Shown here piece by piece: positions 27,401-39,999 of a stretch of DNA of 64,000 nt (its first letter is position 1; every line of letters begins with the position of its first letter). The notes under the pieces were generated by a model. That model did no database searches, had not been told where the DNA came from, and was given only the letters and a program-made list of their open reading frames with translations. The position numbers and the translations under genes were made by a program. Source of the DNA: Pampus argenteus (taxonomy: Eukaryota; Chordata; Actinopteri; Scombriformes; Stromateidae); the NCBI GenBank assembly GCA_036937835.1, contig CM072862.1, positions 19,560,501 through 19,624,500 on the forward strand, in the 5' to 3' direction.

Positions 27401-29600
27401 AAAGAAATATTTTTTTTTCCCATGCAGACATCAGGAGATATACATAGAATGATCAACAACTAGTTTCGTATGAACAGTTGGTCAGAGTAAGTCCATTAGA
27501 CCACTAAAGCAGCCTTCCACTTTTCCTCATTTATAAAGTGGACATATGCTTTTGGGGATTTTCTGTTATTTTTATACTGTTAGGATGTCGGATGTCTATA
27601 TTTAACATGGTCAAAGGTCAAAATTTGAAGTGAATGTATATAAAAATGTTACCTTACCACTCTTTCTCCTTATGATGATATCAGATTGTTTGCACATGCC
27701 CACATATGGATGTAAGGTTGTTACCAATGTTGAACTATGGGATTTCAATGAGTTTTGGGCTTAGTTTATAATGAGTAATCCAACAACTACTAACTCAATT
27801 TCAGACAGAGGCTGAACTGATGGGCTGCATAAAGAATTAATAACTAAGAAAAATAATAAATCATTTAAATATATTCCAGTAGAGCCCCAGGATATAAATA
27901 TAAACTTGGAAATGTGTATGATATACCCTCTTTTCAAATCTTCTTTATTTGTCCATTAAAGTTTTTTGTTTGTTTTTTTTGCTGTGGCTGATTGCCTGTC
28001 TGCTGTCAGAATGCATTTACTAACATTCTGCTTTGATGAAACTATTATGATAAAATGCGCATTACATATAGGTCAGAATCACTTGTCCACAACTGCAGAC
28101 TTGACGTAGGATTCTGTTGAAGCACTGGACACTGATGTAAAAACTGGTGGCAGAGAAACTCCCCCACTTCTACAATTTGTTTAATGGAAATCATGATTCT
28201 TAAAACATTGTATGCACATTGCAAATCTATGGTTCCTTTTTTTACGTCAGTTAATGCATATAATTGAATTGATGATTTTAAGCAGAAGTACAAATATCAA
28301 ATTATCCAGTGATGCATTGCATTGGCCTTTGTGATCAAAATGGAGAGAGGGTTGTGCCTAGATAGCTCATATGATGCTGTGAGAGATTTATATTTTGGCA
28401 TTCATTTCTAAATAGTTCCTTCCCACTTGAGACTTTTTTTTATACTTTTATTTTTTTTTCTATTTTCTGAAATTGGTTTTTGTATGACATGAGTCATTGG
28501 CTGTTCTGGATATTTAACTTTATTATTGCCGGTTACAGTGAGAAAAATGATGACGATGAAAACCAAAAAAACAATGATGAACTCACTGATGACGATTTAC
28601 TTATGACACACGAGTTTTAAGTGAGTGACTGACTTGAAGTCTTGTGCTGCTCAGTATAAATTAATCTATCTTAATGTTTTGAGTACTGCAAAACTGCGAC
28701 CTGATGTACAGTACATGAACAACTACTCTTTCTAATGCATACAAGTGTGGACATGCTATGAAATGGAACCTGCAAAGCAATATACATTCAACGTAATCTC
28801 ATCACATAATATTCTTCTGTGCCACACTTAGAATTATATCAACACCCTGAACACAGTAATTAACTCTCCTCTCTAGATAAATAACACATTATTCTTGCTT
28901 TGTGCACTTACAAGCATTTATATTTGACATGGAGTCTTCCATGTTAATTAATAGGTACTTACTTGGTAGAGTTAATTTTTCAAACAATGAACGCACAATT
29001 AAATATGGATGCCACAAAACCAAATACATCCCAGAGGGAGTGAGACAGCAGCTTAACATGAGCCCAGACTGATTCAATATTTACCTTGTTGAACTTCAAT
29101 ATACTGCTACAGGTCCTGCCCTTACAGATACAAACCAAATTCTAACTGCACACGGAGGAAACTGGACCTCCCAAATGAAATGAAATAATACTGAAATGAA
29201 CATGGAAACAAACATTCACACTGCTGTGAGGCGCAAATGTAAAAATCCCTACAAATCACAGAGAGGCTGGTTATGACCATCGATGTGTTTGATTTAAATG
29301 GTTTCAAGATGGATTTGTGACTTTCCTGAGCAAGGCTAAATCAGTGGTCTAAATGCTCTGACTGATCTATTATGTACACAACATGAAGAACTGACACTTT
29401 TAAAGGGATTTTAAAAAGCACACACATTTGGATATAATTACATGAACATGGTGGAAGCCAATTCATAATTCACTTGACATTCAGAATTCTTATTTTATTA
29501 TCTGTTTAATTGGCTCTCGTTTGAGATAGATTTATCAGAACACCTGATCTGCAGATCTGAAAGCATGATGATGTTAGTGTGTCAGAATATATATAATTTA
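24413..29600. other. Intergenic DNA, no gene seen
   Basis: AT-rich sequence with short T and A runs. It starts with a duplicated GCACAATGT (24,414-24,431) just after the LINE tail, which could include target-site sequence, although the second copy does not flank the element's 5' end. I can identify nothing else. Confidence 0.6.
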
Positions 29601-29863
<263 letters not shown>

Positions 29864-29897
29864 CATGGATTTAAACAGAAAGGCTGTTCTAAACTCA

Positions 29898-29911
29898 CCA
29901 CTAGATGGTGG
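29898..29911 (+). promoter_or_regulatory. CTCF-like motif beside the GATA array
   Basis: CCACTAGATGGTGG resembles the CTCF core CCACTAGAKGGCRG with about one mismatch and sits 35 bp past the end of the GATA array. Function is not demonstrable from sequence. Confidence 0.25.
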
Positions 29912-32084
29912 TAATGTGTTTCCCACCCTATTCCTCCCAACAGATAGATGTTCTTTTTATAATTCTTGAAAAGAAGAAAAGGTTCAATATGAGCTGTGTG
30001 CTTCCTCTGTAACCACATAAGGGGGAAAATGTGTGGTTGCCATGGACAGACATTAAAGTATAGTTTAAATTATAGAGAGTAGGCTACGTTTTATGTAATT
30101 CATGAGGACTGTGGGGATGTAGAAAATACTGGGAATGGATAATGGGAACAATGTAAATACAACATATCACTGCAAATAAGCTATTACTTCTCGGTCCATT
30201 CGTCTTACAGGAGTGCCAACCAGCTCAGGCTCAAACAAATAACACAACATAAATAACTCTGATGCTTCTGGGAAATGTACTGAATGTAAGCACAAGATCC
30301 TTGTGTTATTTTGCATATGAAACATCATTGCGAGTAACACCTGTAGGCACTTCACAGAGTCAGAAGATTGTCTCCTGCTGTTGTGTACGTCTACTGACGG
30401 GAGTCTACAAAGACAGAAGCTCTGAGGGTATCAGGTGCTGCACTCTCACTTCATCATGATACTTCTAAGCACAGGCACTGCAAAACTCTATGGGGATCGG
30501 TTGGAGTCTTTGCTATGCTTTCAACCCCTTTGATATCTCCTGGGAGGAAAGTGGGGGTGTGGGGGGAGGGGGTGTTGGACTGCACGCACGTGAGTGAAGG
30601 AGACAAGGTGGGTGGAGAGTGGGATCATTCCTTATTTGATAGGAAGCAAAAAGTGTACCTCCTGTTTCTCCTCCGCTGACCTGGATCAGAGCAGGGAGCT
30701 GCTATGGATTACTCAGTACATGCGTTATCTAACAGTGGATCATGAATCAAAATAAGATACAGCCTCACATCTCCCGTTTACTGTAAATATAGAAAATATA
30801 ACTCTGCCAAGTGAAAACACATAATGAACCTTGAGACCTTGTAATAGCATCTCGTGACATGTGGTGATCCTGATCCTTGTGTCACAGACCTGTGCCATAT
30901 TGCCACCTATCTGTCTTCTTTCATGTTTTTGGCTGACTCATAAAAGTTACATCATTGGTCAGACACAGTGAACCAGGTGAACTGAAAGATGTTTTTCTCG
31001 CGTTGACAACAACAACTCGCTGCAAGTGCAATAAAATCTTTATGCATAAAAAGGCATTTATCAAACCATCTGTTCAAATAGCAGAAACATGTAGAAAAAG
31101 CACCTGCTTTGTCCACAGTCTCCTGGTTACACAACCACAACGTGCTGATTAAGCTATATATCGAATTGTTATGAACAAGTTACAATGAAAGCTGCCCATA
31201 TGTATCCTTCATCGTAGTTTGCCACTAATCTTAAAATGTGAAAAATTCTTCTGAACTCAGGTACTGCATGAGACCGCAGCCTCCCTCTCTCTACCTGCTG
31301 CAGAAGGCAGGGCAGAGGACAAGAGTCCGGCAGTATTTTTAATGTCATTGACATTTTAGATTCCTTTTCCACCACAAACCCTTCCAAACCACCCCTGTAG
31401 ACATCCAGACTCCTTTGAAAGATTAAAAGATTTTTAAAAGGCTTCACAAACTGTTTTAATGAGTCACCTTCTTAAATTAGTCCAGATTTAAATATAGTGT
31501 TTTTTTCATCTGCATGTGATCTAATGAGGACAGTGTTTTTTTATTTATTTTTTTATTTCATATAAATAATATTGTATGTACAATGATATACATTTACTAA
31601 GATTTGCACTGCTCATTTGAGTAATTTACCATGTGATATGCTACGCCAGGACAAATATTAGTGGGATCACTAGAGTAAATTGTAGATGGACATTTAAATT
31701 GGCCACAATTTTTCACCTTGACTATACATGGCCTAGCGTATATTAGGTTTTAACCTAGTCTTGTTTCTACAGTTCAATACATATTTCCCTGACTTATATT
31801 GAGCATATTAAAGCTTCTCCAAAATAAATCTGTGATACAATGACAAATACTCTCTTAGAGTGAATAGAGAATTCGGACATTTAGCTGATGTACAGTATAC
31901 ATAATGGACCTCATGATTCCTCTTGATATGTTGAAGGTACCAAGCTGAGTCACTCTGGATTAATCTCCATACCAGATCCCAGACTAAAAAGGAAGGTCAG
32001 ACCAAATCAATCAATCAGTCAATCAATCGAGTGTCACTCCCATCACTTTTAATGGGTGGGGGAAGGTTACTCTGCATGGGTGTC

Positions 32085-32225
32085 TGTCTGTATGTCTACT
32101 CCCTGACATACAAGTTGACCAAAGTGACTGTAGACCAGATGGGCCCTGATGTGGATGGCTTGATCAAGTGGAGCGTTATCAGACCACCCACTCTGGCTGA
32201 CATAAGCTGCGAGGGCTAAGCGTAT
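32085..32225. promoter_or_regulatory. Candidate regulatory element with a perfect GLI consensus
   Basis: A unique, higher-GC stretch about 6 kb before the likely pcdh17 promoter. It contains GACCACCCA at 32,182-32,190, an exact match to the GLI consensus, and TGATCAAG just upstream. A 9-mer match is expected by chance roughly once in two such windows when both strands are counted, so the motif alone is weak evidence. Confidence 0.22.
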
Positions 32226-35200
32226 TAGGAGGCAGGGGGTCCACAGGGACTATCGAGACACTTCAGAGTAATAAACTCATCAGGAGAGAGACAGATACAC
32301 CTGTTCACTACAGGGCGACTGAGACAGAGGGCACAGAGGGGAAGGAGACAAGACATATAGGAGGAAGAGGTTGATATGGTGCACAGACACGGGGAGAAGG
32401 AGATGGCAGCTGAAGAAGGGAAGAAAGAGAAATAAAGAGGAAGAGACAGAAACCATCCACATGGCAAAAATCACCTTTGACAAGAGAAACTGAGCGCTGG
32501 CCTGGTTGAGTCCAAGTAAAAAGTCAAACACCAGAGGAAGAGGAAATCTCATCATGTTTTCAAATCCCCAATCTCTTGAAATCAAAATGACAATGATTCT
32601 CAGAGGTGTTGTTGAGTAAAATACTGTAGAACAATTAAGAGGCCATTTTTGGGAATAATTAAGACATCAAGCATGACTGGGAGTCATAACATGAAACACT
32701 CAAAGATCTTAAAATGTTGTGAAAAGCTTTAAAAAAAAAAATGCAGTCAAAATGGTTTGGTAGATCTTAGACAGCCACAAGACTATAAAGTCCAGATCAA
32801 GTGAGATGAGATGTGAAAAAGAGAGAGAGACACAGAGAAATCCACTCCATCCACATACAGTAAGCCTAATGCAAGACAAATATAGACACTCTACTAGGTC
32901 ACCTATATAAAATTGGTTGGTAATTTTCAACAATCCTACAACACTCGTTCTTTCTGAATTTCCAGAAATAATGCAGTGACCCATATGATTCTATCTCCTC
33001 TGTAGAAAATCACTTTGACCCACTTTGATGTAAAGTAGTACATGTTCTTATTTCTGTCTTTTATCATATAAACGAATAGATTAGATGAAACAGTGGAACA
33101 AATTTACCTTACACATGTTCCTGTGTAGTATAGGCATCATTAAGTGCCATTCCGCAAAATATTATATTGATCTCACTGCACGTAAGAGTCTGGTGGACTG
33201 ACAGCGAGCTATATTAAAGCATCATTACTCATGTTCTGTATTAGTTTAGATTGTGTTAGGGTTAGGTGGTTATTTAAAGTTAACGCTAACTTTTGAATTT
33301 TCAAACGTTACACTAGTTTTTCCACCTGAGCCAAGCATACAAACATTTTTACGATATTTCAGGATTTCTTATTCAAATTTTCAGCATTTCAGTCTATGAA
33401 AATTGAAAATGGGAATAAATACAAGTGGATGAAAAAGGCACCTTGTGTTTGTGCCATTGTTGCAGACTGTCTTTTTATTTAATAATAATCTAATTTAGAT
33501 GTCAGCAATGTCTATCATTAGTGCATCTTAAATTACTATTTTGTTCATCACTCAGTAATCGTGGAACACCAGCACCTTTCCCCCCATGTTAAAATGAGCA
33601 GGTGGTTCCAGATTGAGAATATAAAAGGCCAGCCAATTGCCTGCAGTGAGGTTTCATTCACAGTTTTAACTTCAGTTTGAGGTTTTCTTGATCTTCTCAT
33701 GATTTGCTTTCAACCTCATGATTATTTATGAAAGTCTACCTTTTGGTATGGACTCCTGCCTTCACGTTATGTTGCTCATCATCATCATCTAATTCAAAGG
33801 TTTTCAGTGCCACACATCATCATGTAATAGTTGGCATGAAATCACATTTCAGATTTAGTGTCATCAGATTTAACTTTAGACTATTTTAAGACAGTTGACC
33901 ATTTCATATATTAATATCTGTCCCAGTGGACCATGAGTAAACATTTGAGTGTAAAGCAGTACCTCAAATTGCATAATGCACATGTAAACCTTTTATTAGA
34001 CTGACATTGCTATAGGCTGATTAAAAAAAAGGGGACATAACAACCTACTAATAAGCATTGATGAAAAGCCATTGTCTGCATATTGTTTCTCAGGGGAGCT
34101 CCTCTGACACTTTGCTAAGCCCTTTGTGCTATCTAATAAACACCTCTTTTTGTTCCTTTAATTAATCTTTATAATATTAATAAGCAAAACAAAAGCATTG
34201 CAGGGAAAGATGTGGGTGGTTGCTGCCAATACCAATGATTTCTTCCACAGGTTTTCTAAACTGTGTCTCAGAACTTTCTATATCATCTGAAACAAATGAA
34301 AGAAAAATGATGCTGAAAGCCCAGGAGATGAAAATGTTGCACTTTTAAATTGTCTAAAGTTTTCTGACTCAAGGGAGCCTGAAGGGAACATAAGGTTGCT
34401 GAACATTTTTTAATGTGGTTGATGACGATCAAAAATGGTGTTATATGTTTTGGTGTATCATTTGATGAAAGGTTACCATTTAAAAGCCTATCAATGCCAA
34501 AGGGAACTGCTGGTCTCATCTCCTTGTCTCAGCATGATACCTGGCTCTACAGAGGAGAAGAGAGGTAATTATTTGCACCTTAGGATGAATGAAACACATA
34601 CTAGGTAGGTATAACCATGACCCGTATACTCTCATTACTACACATTCCTGCATCCAGTCTCATCTGGCAGAATGCAATTTGTCTCTTCATGAGCACTAGG
34701 TGATGTAAATAAGCTATAGGAGGCGATTCTAATTTATCCCTCACTTGTGGTCTGGCAGAAGAGAAGACCATAAGGGATCGGTTTATGCTTAATCAGACCA
34801 CTGATTTGTACAATGTATTATCCGACCACATCCAATTCAAAAAATGTTTATAGTCATGCGTGCAAGAACATATTTTTGCTGAGGGGTGATGCATGTGACA
34901 AGTTACTTTCACTTCCTGTTGATACTCTAAATGACAATAAAATATGTACAAAATTAAACAAAAATGCAAGGTGCTTAGCAACCAGAAACACCACACTGTA
35001 AATTATCAAAACAAAATCAGCATCCTCTATTTATTTTCTTCCTCAGTTAATCAAGCTCAGTTCAATTTTTCCCATTTTTTTGCTTCACCATTAAACCGCT
35101 ACAAGGTCAATTCACCTATTACAGTATTTATGGCTATTTGAAGGTTGTTACAGTTTGCTACCACCCACAATTAAATACAATGATCAATCATAGTCCAAAC

Positions 35201-36424
35201 TAATACCATACATCCAAAATTATGTACTACCTTTAATTGAAGGTGCCAAACATGTCCTTGCATTTCCATCTAAGGCTCGATATCCTGTCTAAACCTGTCT
35301 AAAATGTTATGATGGACATGCAAAGCCGCGTATGTCTGTTTTGCGTTATGGTGCTCTTTCTTACTCTCTGAGAAGCTGCCATGTTTGTGGATGCAGTTCC
35401 CCCAAAAAAATCAGCTGTTTACTACTGTTAACTCACCCCGACCCTTACGCTTGACCTGACGTGACGGCGTTGTCAAAGAGGATCGGAGGAATTCATTAAA
35501 TTCCCACTTTCTGACAAGCACCTTATCAGCTGTGCAGATGAGGGCTGACGTTTGAAATGCTCTCTCTTTTCTTGTTCATTACATAACTATTTTACGTCAT
35601 CGCCATATTGAACAATTATCACATCTACCCTCTCTATAACAGGTGGATCTTCACTCTGCCTTCATTTCGATGTGGAGTTTTCTTCTCGAATATAATCCAG
35701 TCTTTACAATGACTATGTTGGGAACATGAATACATGCGTGCAGCTCAACCGTTTCATTTAAGGCTTCAGTTCAGAGGTAGAGGCTGCGTCCTCTCAGTGA
35801 TGTTTGCTTGTATGAAACTGAGGCTCACCAATGTGAATCTTCTTTACAATTTGTTGTGCACAAGCAGTTTAACATACAGTATAAATGAGGTAATGTTCAG
35901 TAAAGTGTGTTATATGTTTGTCACCTGTATGAAAGGGGTAGCCAGAATGCATTACATATGGGTGATGCTTTTATACTTTCATAGGCATAAACAAAAAGTT
36001 ATTCAAACTGTTGAAATCATCTTATCTCTTCTGCTGAACCACAGCAAAGTGAAGTAAACAAAAAATGTGCTACTACCCCTTTTTCCTCCAACATAACAGT
36101 GTAAAGCAGAGAAGCACAGATTCAGATGGCCACATGGAAAAAAGAAATATATGTGGGAGACAAACAACAAGTAAAGAGCAAGTAGAGAGCAGTGAAAGAG
36201 GTCATAATTTAATGCTGTAAAAACTCGGCGCAGCTCAGATTTTTTTTTTTCTGACGAGGTTGTAGAGAAAACACTCAGACTTAGCGCAGTCCATCTTTAT
36301 GGCTTAAACGTCTTTAAGAGTAAACACATTTTTTTTCATTACTCAAGGGAAGAAGAAGAAAGAGGCAAAAGCAAATTCAAAAAATGGGTTAAATAGTGTA
36401 GGCGGGAAGAAACATTCTCTCTCT

Positions 36425-36650
36425 TATTACCACCTGAAGAAGGCCATCGCCATTAGATTGAAATTTAATTTACGAAATAGTGTTTTAATGCAGCTGTTCA
36501 CCAGCAGCCCATTCCAAATACACTTTCTGTCAGTGCATTTCCTGAAGGCCATTTAATTGGGCTAATGAAGAAAGCAGCTAATGGCTGGCTTTATCTCCAG
36601 CAGCAGCACTGGTGACATTTCATCAAGGCAAGTGATTTTTCCAGACATTT
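36425..36650. promoter_or_regulatory. Candidate conserved enhancer 1.6 kb upstream of pcdh17
   Basis: A sharply distinct, non-repetitive block with paired homeodomain sites TAATTGG (36,554-36,560) and TAATGA (36,563-36,568), a third GCTAATGG near 36,577, and CAGCTG/CACCTG E-boxes near 36,430 and 36,490. No open frame crosses it. Of the non-coding stretches here it looks most like a developmental enhancer. The nearest gene is pcdh17. This is inference from texture and motif clustering. Confidence 0.35.
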
Positions 36651-37886
36651 TTAAAACTCAGTCTGTAACATTTTGCGGTTGGAAAAGAAAGGAAGCGAAC
36701 ATATTAAGAACATAAACATATTATGCATTACATTTCAATAGGCACACACACACATACTGTAAGCCACAGACCACACGTGCCAACGATGCACATAGAGACA
36801 GTAGTGTGACATTTACCTTCATCGCCTATCAACATCTTGACATTAGTACATCAAACCACCTGCTTAACAATGAGCTTGAGTCGCCGATGATTCTGACACT
36901 CTTGTCATTCGCGCCTGTGAGATAGAAAGGTCAGCGGGAAAGTCAAAGAGTTGAGACCTGCGTTTATACATGGATGGACTACAAGATTAAACTGAACAAA
37001 GCTGACATGTTGAAATAGCAATATCAAATGAAGGGTATGGTTGAACTGCCATAACTGTGGCTATATACTGTAAAAGAGGAATATGTCTTTCTGTGCCAAA
37101 AAACGTGATTCACAACACTGGCGGTTTTGATCCTGTTAGCATGTTTTCTTTATTCTTCGTCTATGTGTTGATCCTCTGATGGACTGGCAACCTGTTCACA
37201 GTATTTCCCCCTCACTATAAGTGCTGGAAAATAACTTTTTAACAGATGGTTTCTGTTGGTTCTTTTATTATTATTATTAGAAAAGGATCCATAACAGACA
37301 CAGCTATGCCAGATGAAATTATAATTTTTAAACCAGAACTGTAAAAGTGTAATACTGAAAAAAAGATGAGCCAAGATATCTCAATTCAAAAAGCTGCTGC
37401 AGTCATTAATTCCAAATCTCACATAATTTCCTATATATATATATAAAACTCTTTAAATTGCATACAAAAAAAAGTTTAATGTGATTACTGCTGCCTCTTG
37501 GGTGGCACAGTCTGCACAATAGTTCCACAGATACTGTATAAAATCAAAGTTTAAAAAAAAAAAATTAAAGTTGAAGCACAAGTCTGTAAAGTAGATTAAA
37601 AGGTTCAATAAGCCATACACACTGTAAATGAGAATGAAACAGGAATATAAAGGTAGATAAAAAAAATACACACAATCCAATCAGTCACAATCCCAAGATG
37701 AACATTTTAAGCAAGTACAATTATACATTCAAGCAAACCGTTTTAATGTGTGCTTTTTCTTCTACGGCAGACTCATTTTGTCTCTGCTCTGATACATTTA
37801 AATGGAATCAGAGTGAAAAGTGGAGAGCGCACATCTTCAAATGCATTAAAATGAATCCATTTACACTGAATTCAGAGCTTTATGCC

Positions 37887-37908
37887 TTTTTTTTTTTTTT
37901 TTTTTTTT
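37887..37908. repeat. Poly-T run
   Basis: A 22-T homopolymer lies immediately upstream of the CpG-richer promoter region. Confidence 0.95.
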
Positions 37909-37949
37909 GATAAACGACTTAACGGAAAATTTCAAACCACTCCAGTCTG

Positions 37950-38210
37950 GCTCCTGCGTGTCTCTTGGCAAGCGCGTGTCCAACGCACCGTTTCCTTTAT
38001 TGTAAACAACAATGAGGTGTGTTATTTGAAAAAAAACAGATGCGCCACCGGTGAACTATGAGCCACCAATCATTTGTAGTCTGTACCCAACGCGGATTTT
38101 TGAATCCCTCCTCCTCTTCCCACCTCTTCAAATTCATTGGCTGCCAGAGGAGTAGCGACAATGTTTAATGCACCATGCGGTGTCCGGAGTTCAGTCAGTG
38201 AGAGGAAGCG
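37950..38210 (+). promoter_or_regulatory. pcdh17: Probable pcdh17 promoter region
   Basis: CpG dinucleotides become much more frequent here than in the surrounding DNA (GCGCGTGTCCAACGCACCG, ACGCGGATTT, CACCGGTG). There is a CCAAT box at 38,066-38,070 and a reverse CCAAT (ATTGG) at 38,136-38,140, with a pyrimidine-rich tract between them at 38,106-38,130. TCAGTCAG near 38,192 could be an initiator. No TATA box is seen. The location just 5' of a spliceable leader exon fits, but the start site is an estimate. Confidence 0.5.
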
Positions 38211-38945
38211 CTCTATGTTCTCAGGGCTGTTTTACGTGCGTGGAAATACTTAATAACGGCTGTGGGTATATATATATATATATATATATTCAAGAATTCA
38301 CCCGTTTTGTGACAGCTACAAAGAGATTGGTGTCTGAATGCGGCGGTGTTGCTGACCACCTCCTCAGCAGCTGTCTCCCTCCTGTGTGGACTTTGACGGG
38401 GGGACGGCGAGCAAGGACAAAAATGCCACTACGGAAATCAGTCACTCAGAGCTGCTGCTGCTTCGGACGGGGGGAGAAACACTGATCGCCTTTTGTTTTT
38501 TTTGTTTTTTTTTTTAACATCCACTTTGGATCTGCCTTTACTACACATCTGGATTTTTTTTTTTCCTTTTTCTCATCATAGACTATATCTGTGAACAGTT
38601 TTTCCTCCCTGAAGAACGGTGACTCACTGCAGGCAGAAGGAGAGCCGCTGAATCCTAATCAGACAGCGTAGAGGACTTCAGCTCATTGACATTACAGTCA
38701 TACTTTTCTGGAGCACTTTTTTTTTTTTTTTTTTGCACTGCGCTACACTGTAGCCTGTGTGTGTGTGTGTGTGTGTGTATATCGGAGACTTGTGGCTTTT
38801 TTCCCCTTCACACAGAGAGGAGGAAGGATACGGGTGTTACCTATACTGAAGTGGTTAGGAGATGAAAACTCCCTGAACCCTGCTGGAACTGACTGTTAGG
38901 ATTTTTACACTTATATATATATATATATTGCAGCAGTTTATTTAG
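38200..38945 (+). other. pcdh17: Probable non-coding leader exon of pcdh17
   Basis: The exon is inferred from a strong donor, ATTTAG|GTAAGT, at 38,945/38,946 downstream of the CpG-richer promoter. The 5' end is approximate. The sequence holds T-rich runs, TA tracts (38,267-38,289 and 38,912-38,928) and a GT tract (38,756-38,778). A 105-codon open frame from the ATG at 38,168 to 38,485 would partly overlap it but has low-complexity content, and its ATG may lie upstream of the start site. Alternatively the leader could be contiguous with the coding exon, with no splice. Confidence 0.45.
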
Positions 38946-39689
38946 GTAAGTTTACGTTTTGTCTTTTAAGTCTTTTGTATAATTTCCAAATGGAAGCATG
39001 TTACCAATTTCCTAATGATTATTATTTCGCAATCACTCCTATGCATGAATGCAACAGCTTCTTCCAAAGACCGTTGAATCTCGCAGAGAGAGAGAGAGAG
39101 AGAGAGAGGCAGAGAGACCAGTGCAGAGAATTACACGGCTGTACTGAGATGTTGGCAGCTCATTTCTGAATTTTTATAAGGCTCATTTTAAATATCCGGA
39201 TTATGCGGATTTGTTAATGCGTGTAAGAGGCTCATTTTTATACACACTTATTCAAAAAGCCGCCACAATAGGCCATCTTCAGTTAAACGCCTGCAGTGTT
39301 ACCACATTATTAAAGTTGTCCTATTACAGTTTCAGTCAAACGTTCTTATAATGTGTGAATGGTCCATTATCACGCTCGGGTCAGGTCGGGCATTGCACAT
39401 TAGAGATAGATTAAAAAAACTTCATTCTGATTCTCGTGTTTATCATAATACATGTAGTAAATGCGCTACACTGGGAAATCATTATTTCCCTGTGTATCAG
39501 GGCTGCGCCAGTGTCTTCCCAAGGTTATTAACTAACTGACAATCTTCCCCCATAATTGTGGAGATGAATTACACATGAGTCCTGTTTGATATTTGGCTCA
39601 GCCGTGGATCTTGTAAGAATGGCTAGTGACTAATTGACACACATATTTTTATAACAAATATATCTATTTTTTTCTGTTTTTCTTCTTAG
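38946..39689 (+). other. pcdh17: Probable leader intron of pcdh17
   Basis: A 744-bp interval bounded by GTAAGT and by a long pyrimidine tract ending CTTCTTAG. It contains a (GA)n tract at 39,085-39,108. No coding content is seen in it. Confidence 0.45.
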
Positions 39690-39694
39690 GTGGT

Positions 39695-39715
39695 ATGAGT
39701 GAACACTTACAATGA
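39695..39715 (+). promoter_or_regulatory. Upstream ORF 1, six codons
   Basis: ATG at 39,695 and TGA at 39,713 encode MSEHLQ. It begins only five bases after the predicted splice acceptor. Its stop overlaps the ATG of the next uORF. Confidence 0.5.
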
Positions 39716-39786
39716 CTATTCTGTTTGGAGAGTGGATCGCGATTATTGCTCAGATGAGTCTGGGTGCTCAGATGAATATAAATTAG
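39712..39786 (+). promoter_or_regulatory. Upstream ORF 2, 24 codons
   Basis: ATG at 39,712 overlaps the TGA of uORF 1 as ATGA, and translation ends at TAG 39,784. The peptide begins MTILFGEWIAII and contains two further in-frame Met codons. Confidence 0.5.
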
Positions 39787-39863
39787 GTGTTCAGCACCAC
39801 AGATTGCTGGAAGAGGCAGAGGAAGAGAGAGAGACAGAGCAAAGACAATCTGCAAAAAGACAA

Positions 39864-39962
39864 ATGCCAAGGCCTCACATGATGAACAGAACTCTGTATT
39901 TGAACCTGAATAATAGAAGTACCAAATTTGAACAAAATATCAACAAGTCAACGGAAGCATAA
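39864..39962 (+). promoter_or_regulatory. Upstream ORF 3, 32 codons
   Basis: ATG at 39,864 to TAA at 39,960-39,962, ending 37 bases before the main ATG. The spacing would leave little room for reinitiation at the main start, so leaky scanning would be the more likely route. Confidence 0.5.
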
Positions 39963-39999
39963 ACATAACACAGATTGTAGCAGCTTTTACGGAGTGGGG

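Larger units (their letters stand above)
29912..37949. other. Intergenic DNA upstream of pcdh17, no gene seen
   Basis: About 8 kb with no convincing coding region. It contains candidate regulatory stretches listed separately, a short (CAAT)n tract near 32,005-32,028, a TA tract at 37,431-37,446 and a 22-T run at 37,887-37,908 just before the promoter region. Confidence 0.6.
39690..39999 (+). other. pcdh17: 5' untranslated leader of the main pcdh17 exon
   Basis: The 310 bases between the acceptor and the main ATG contain three ATG-initiated upstream ORFs, all ending before the main start. The frame of the main ORF is open back to a TTG at 39,928, but no ATG occurs in it before 40,000 and the resulting N-terminus would not be a signal peptide. 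Confidence 0.6.

Noticed and set aside
33256..33266. TTAGGGTTAGG, a telomere-like motif
   Set aside because: Fewer than two full units; too short to indicate interstitial telomeric repeat.
38168..38485. 105-codon frame in the probable leader exon
   Set aside because: Its ATG lies near or upstream of the likely start site and the peptide includes a TA-repeat translation; kept only as a note on the leader exon.
39928..39999. N-terminal extension of the pcdh17 frame from a TTG codon at 39,928
   Set aside because: No ATG occurs in this extension; the ATG at 40,000 has a purine at -3 and directly opens a signal peptide matching the known PCDH17 start.
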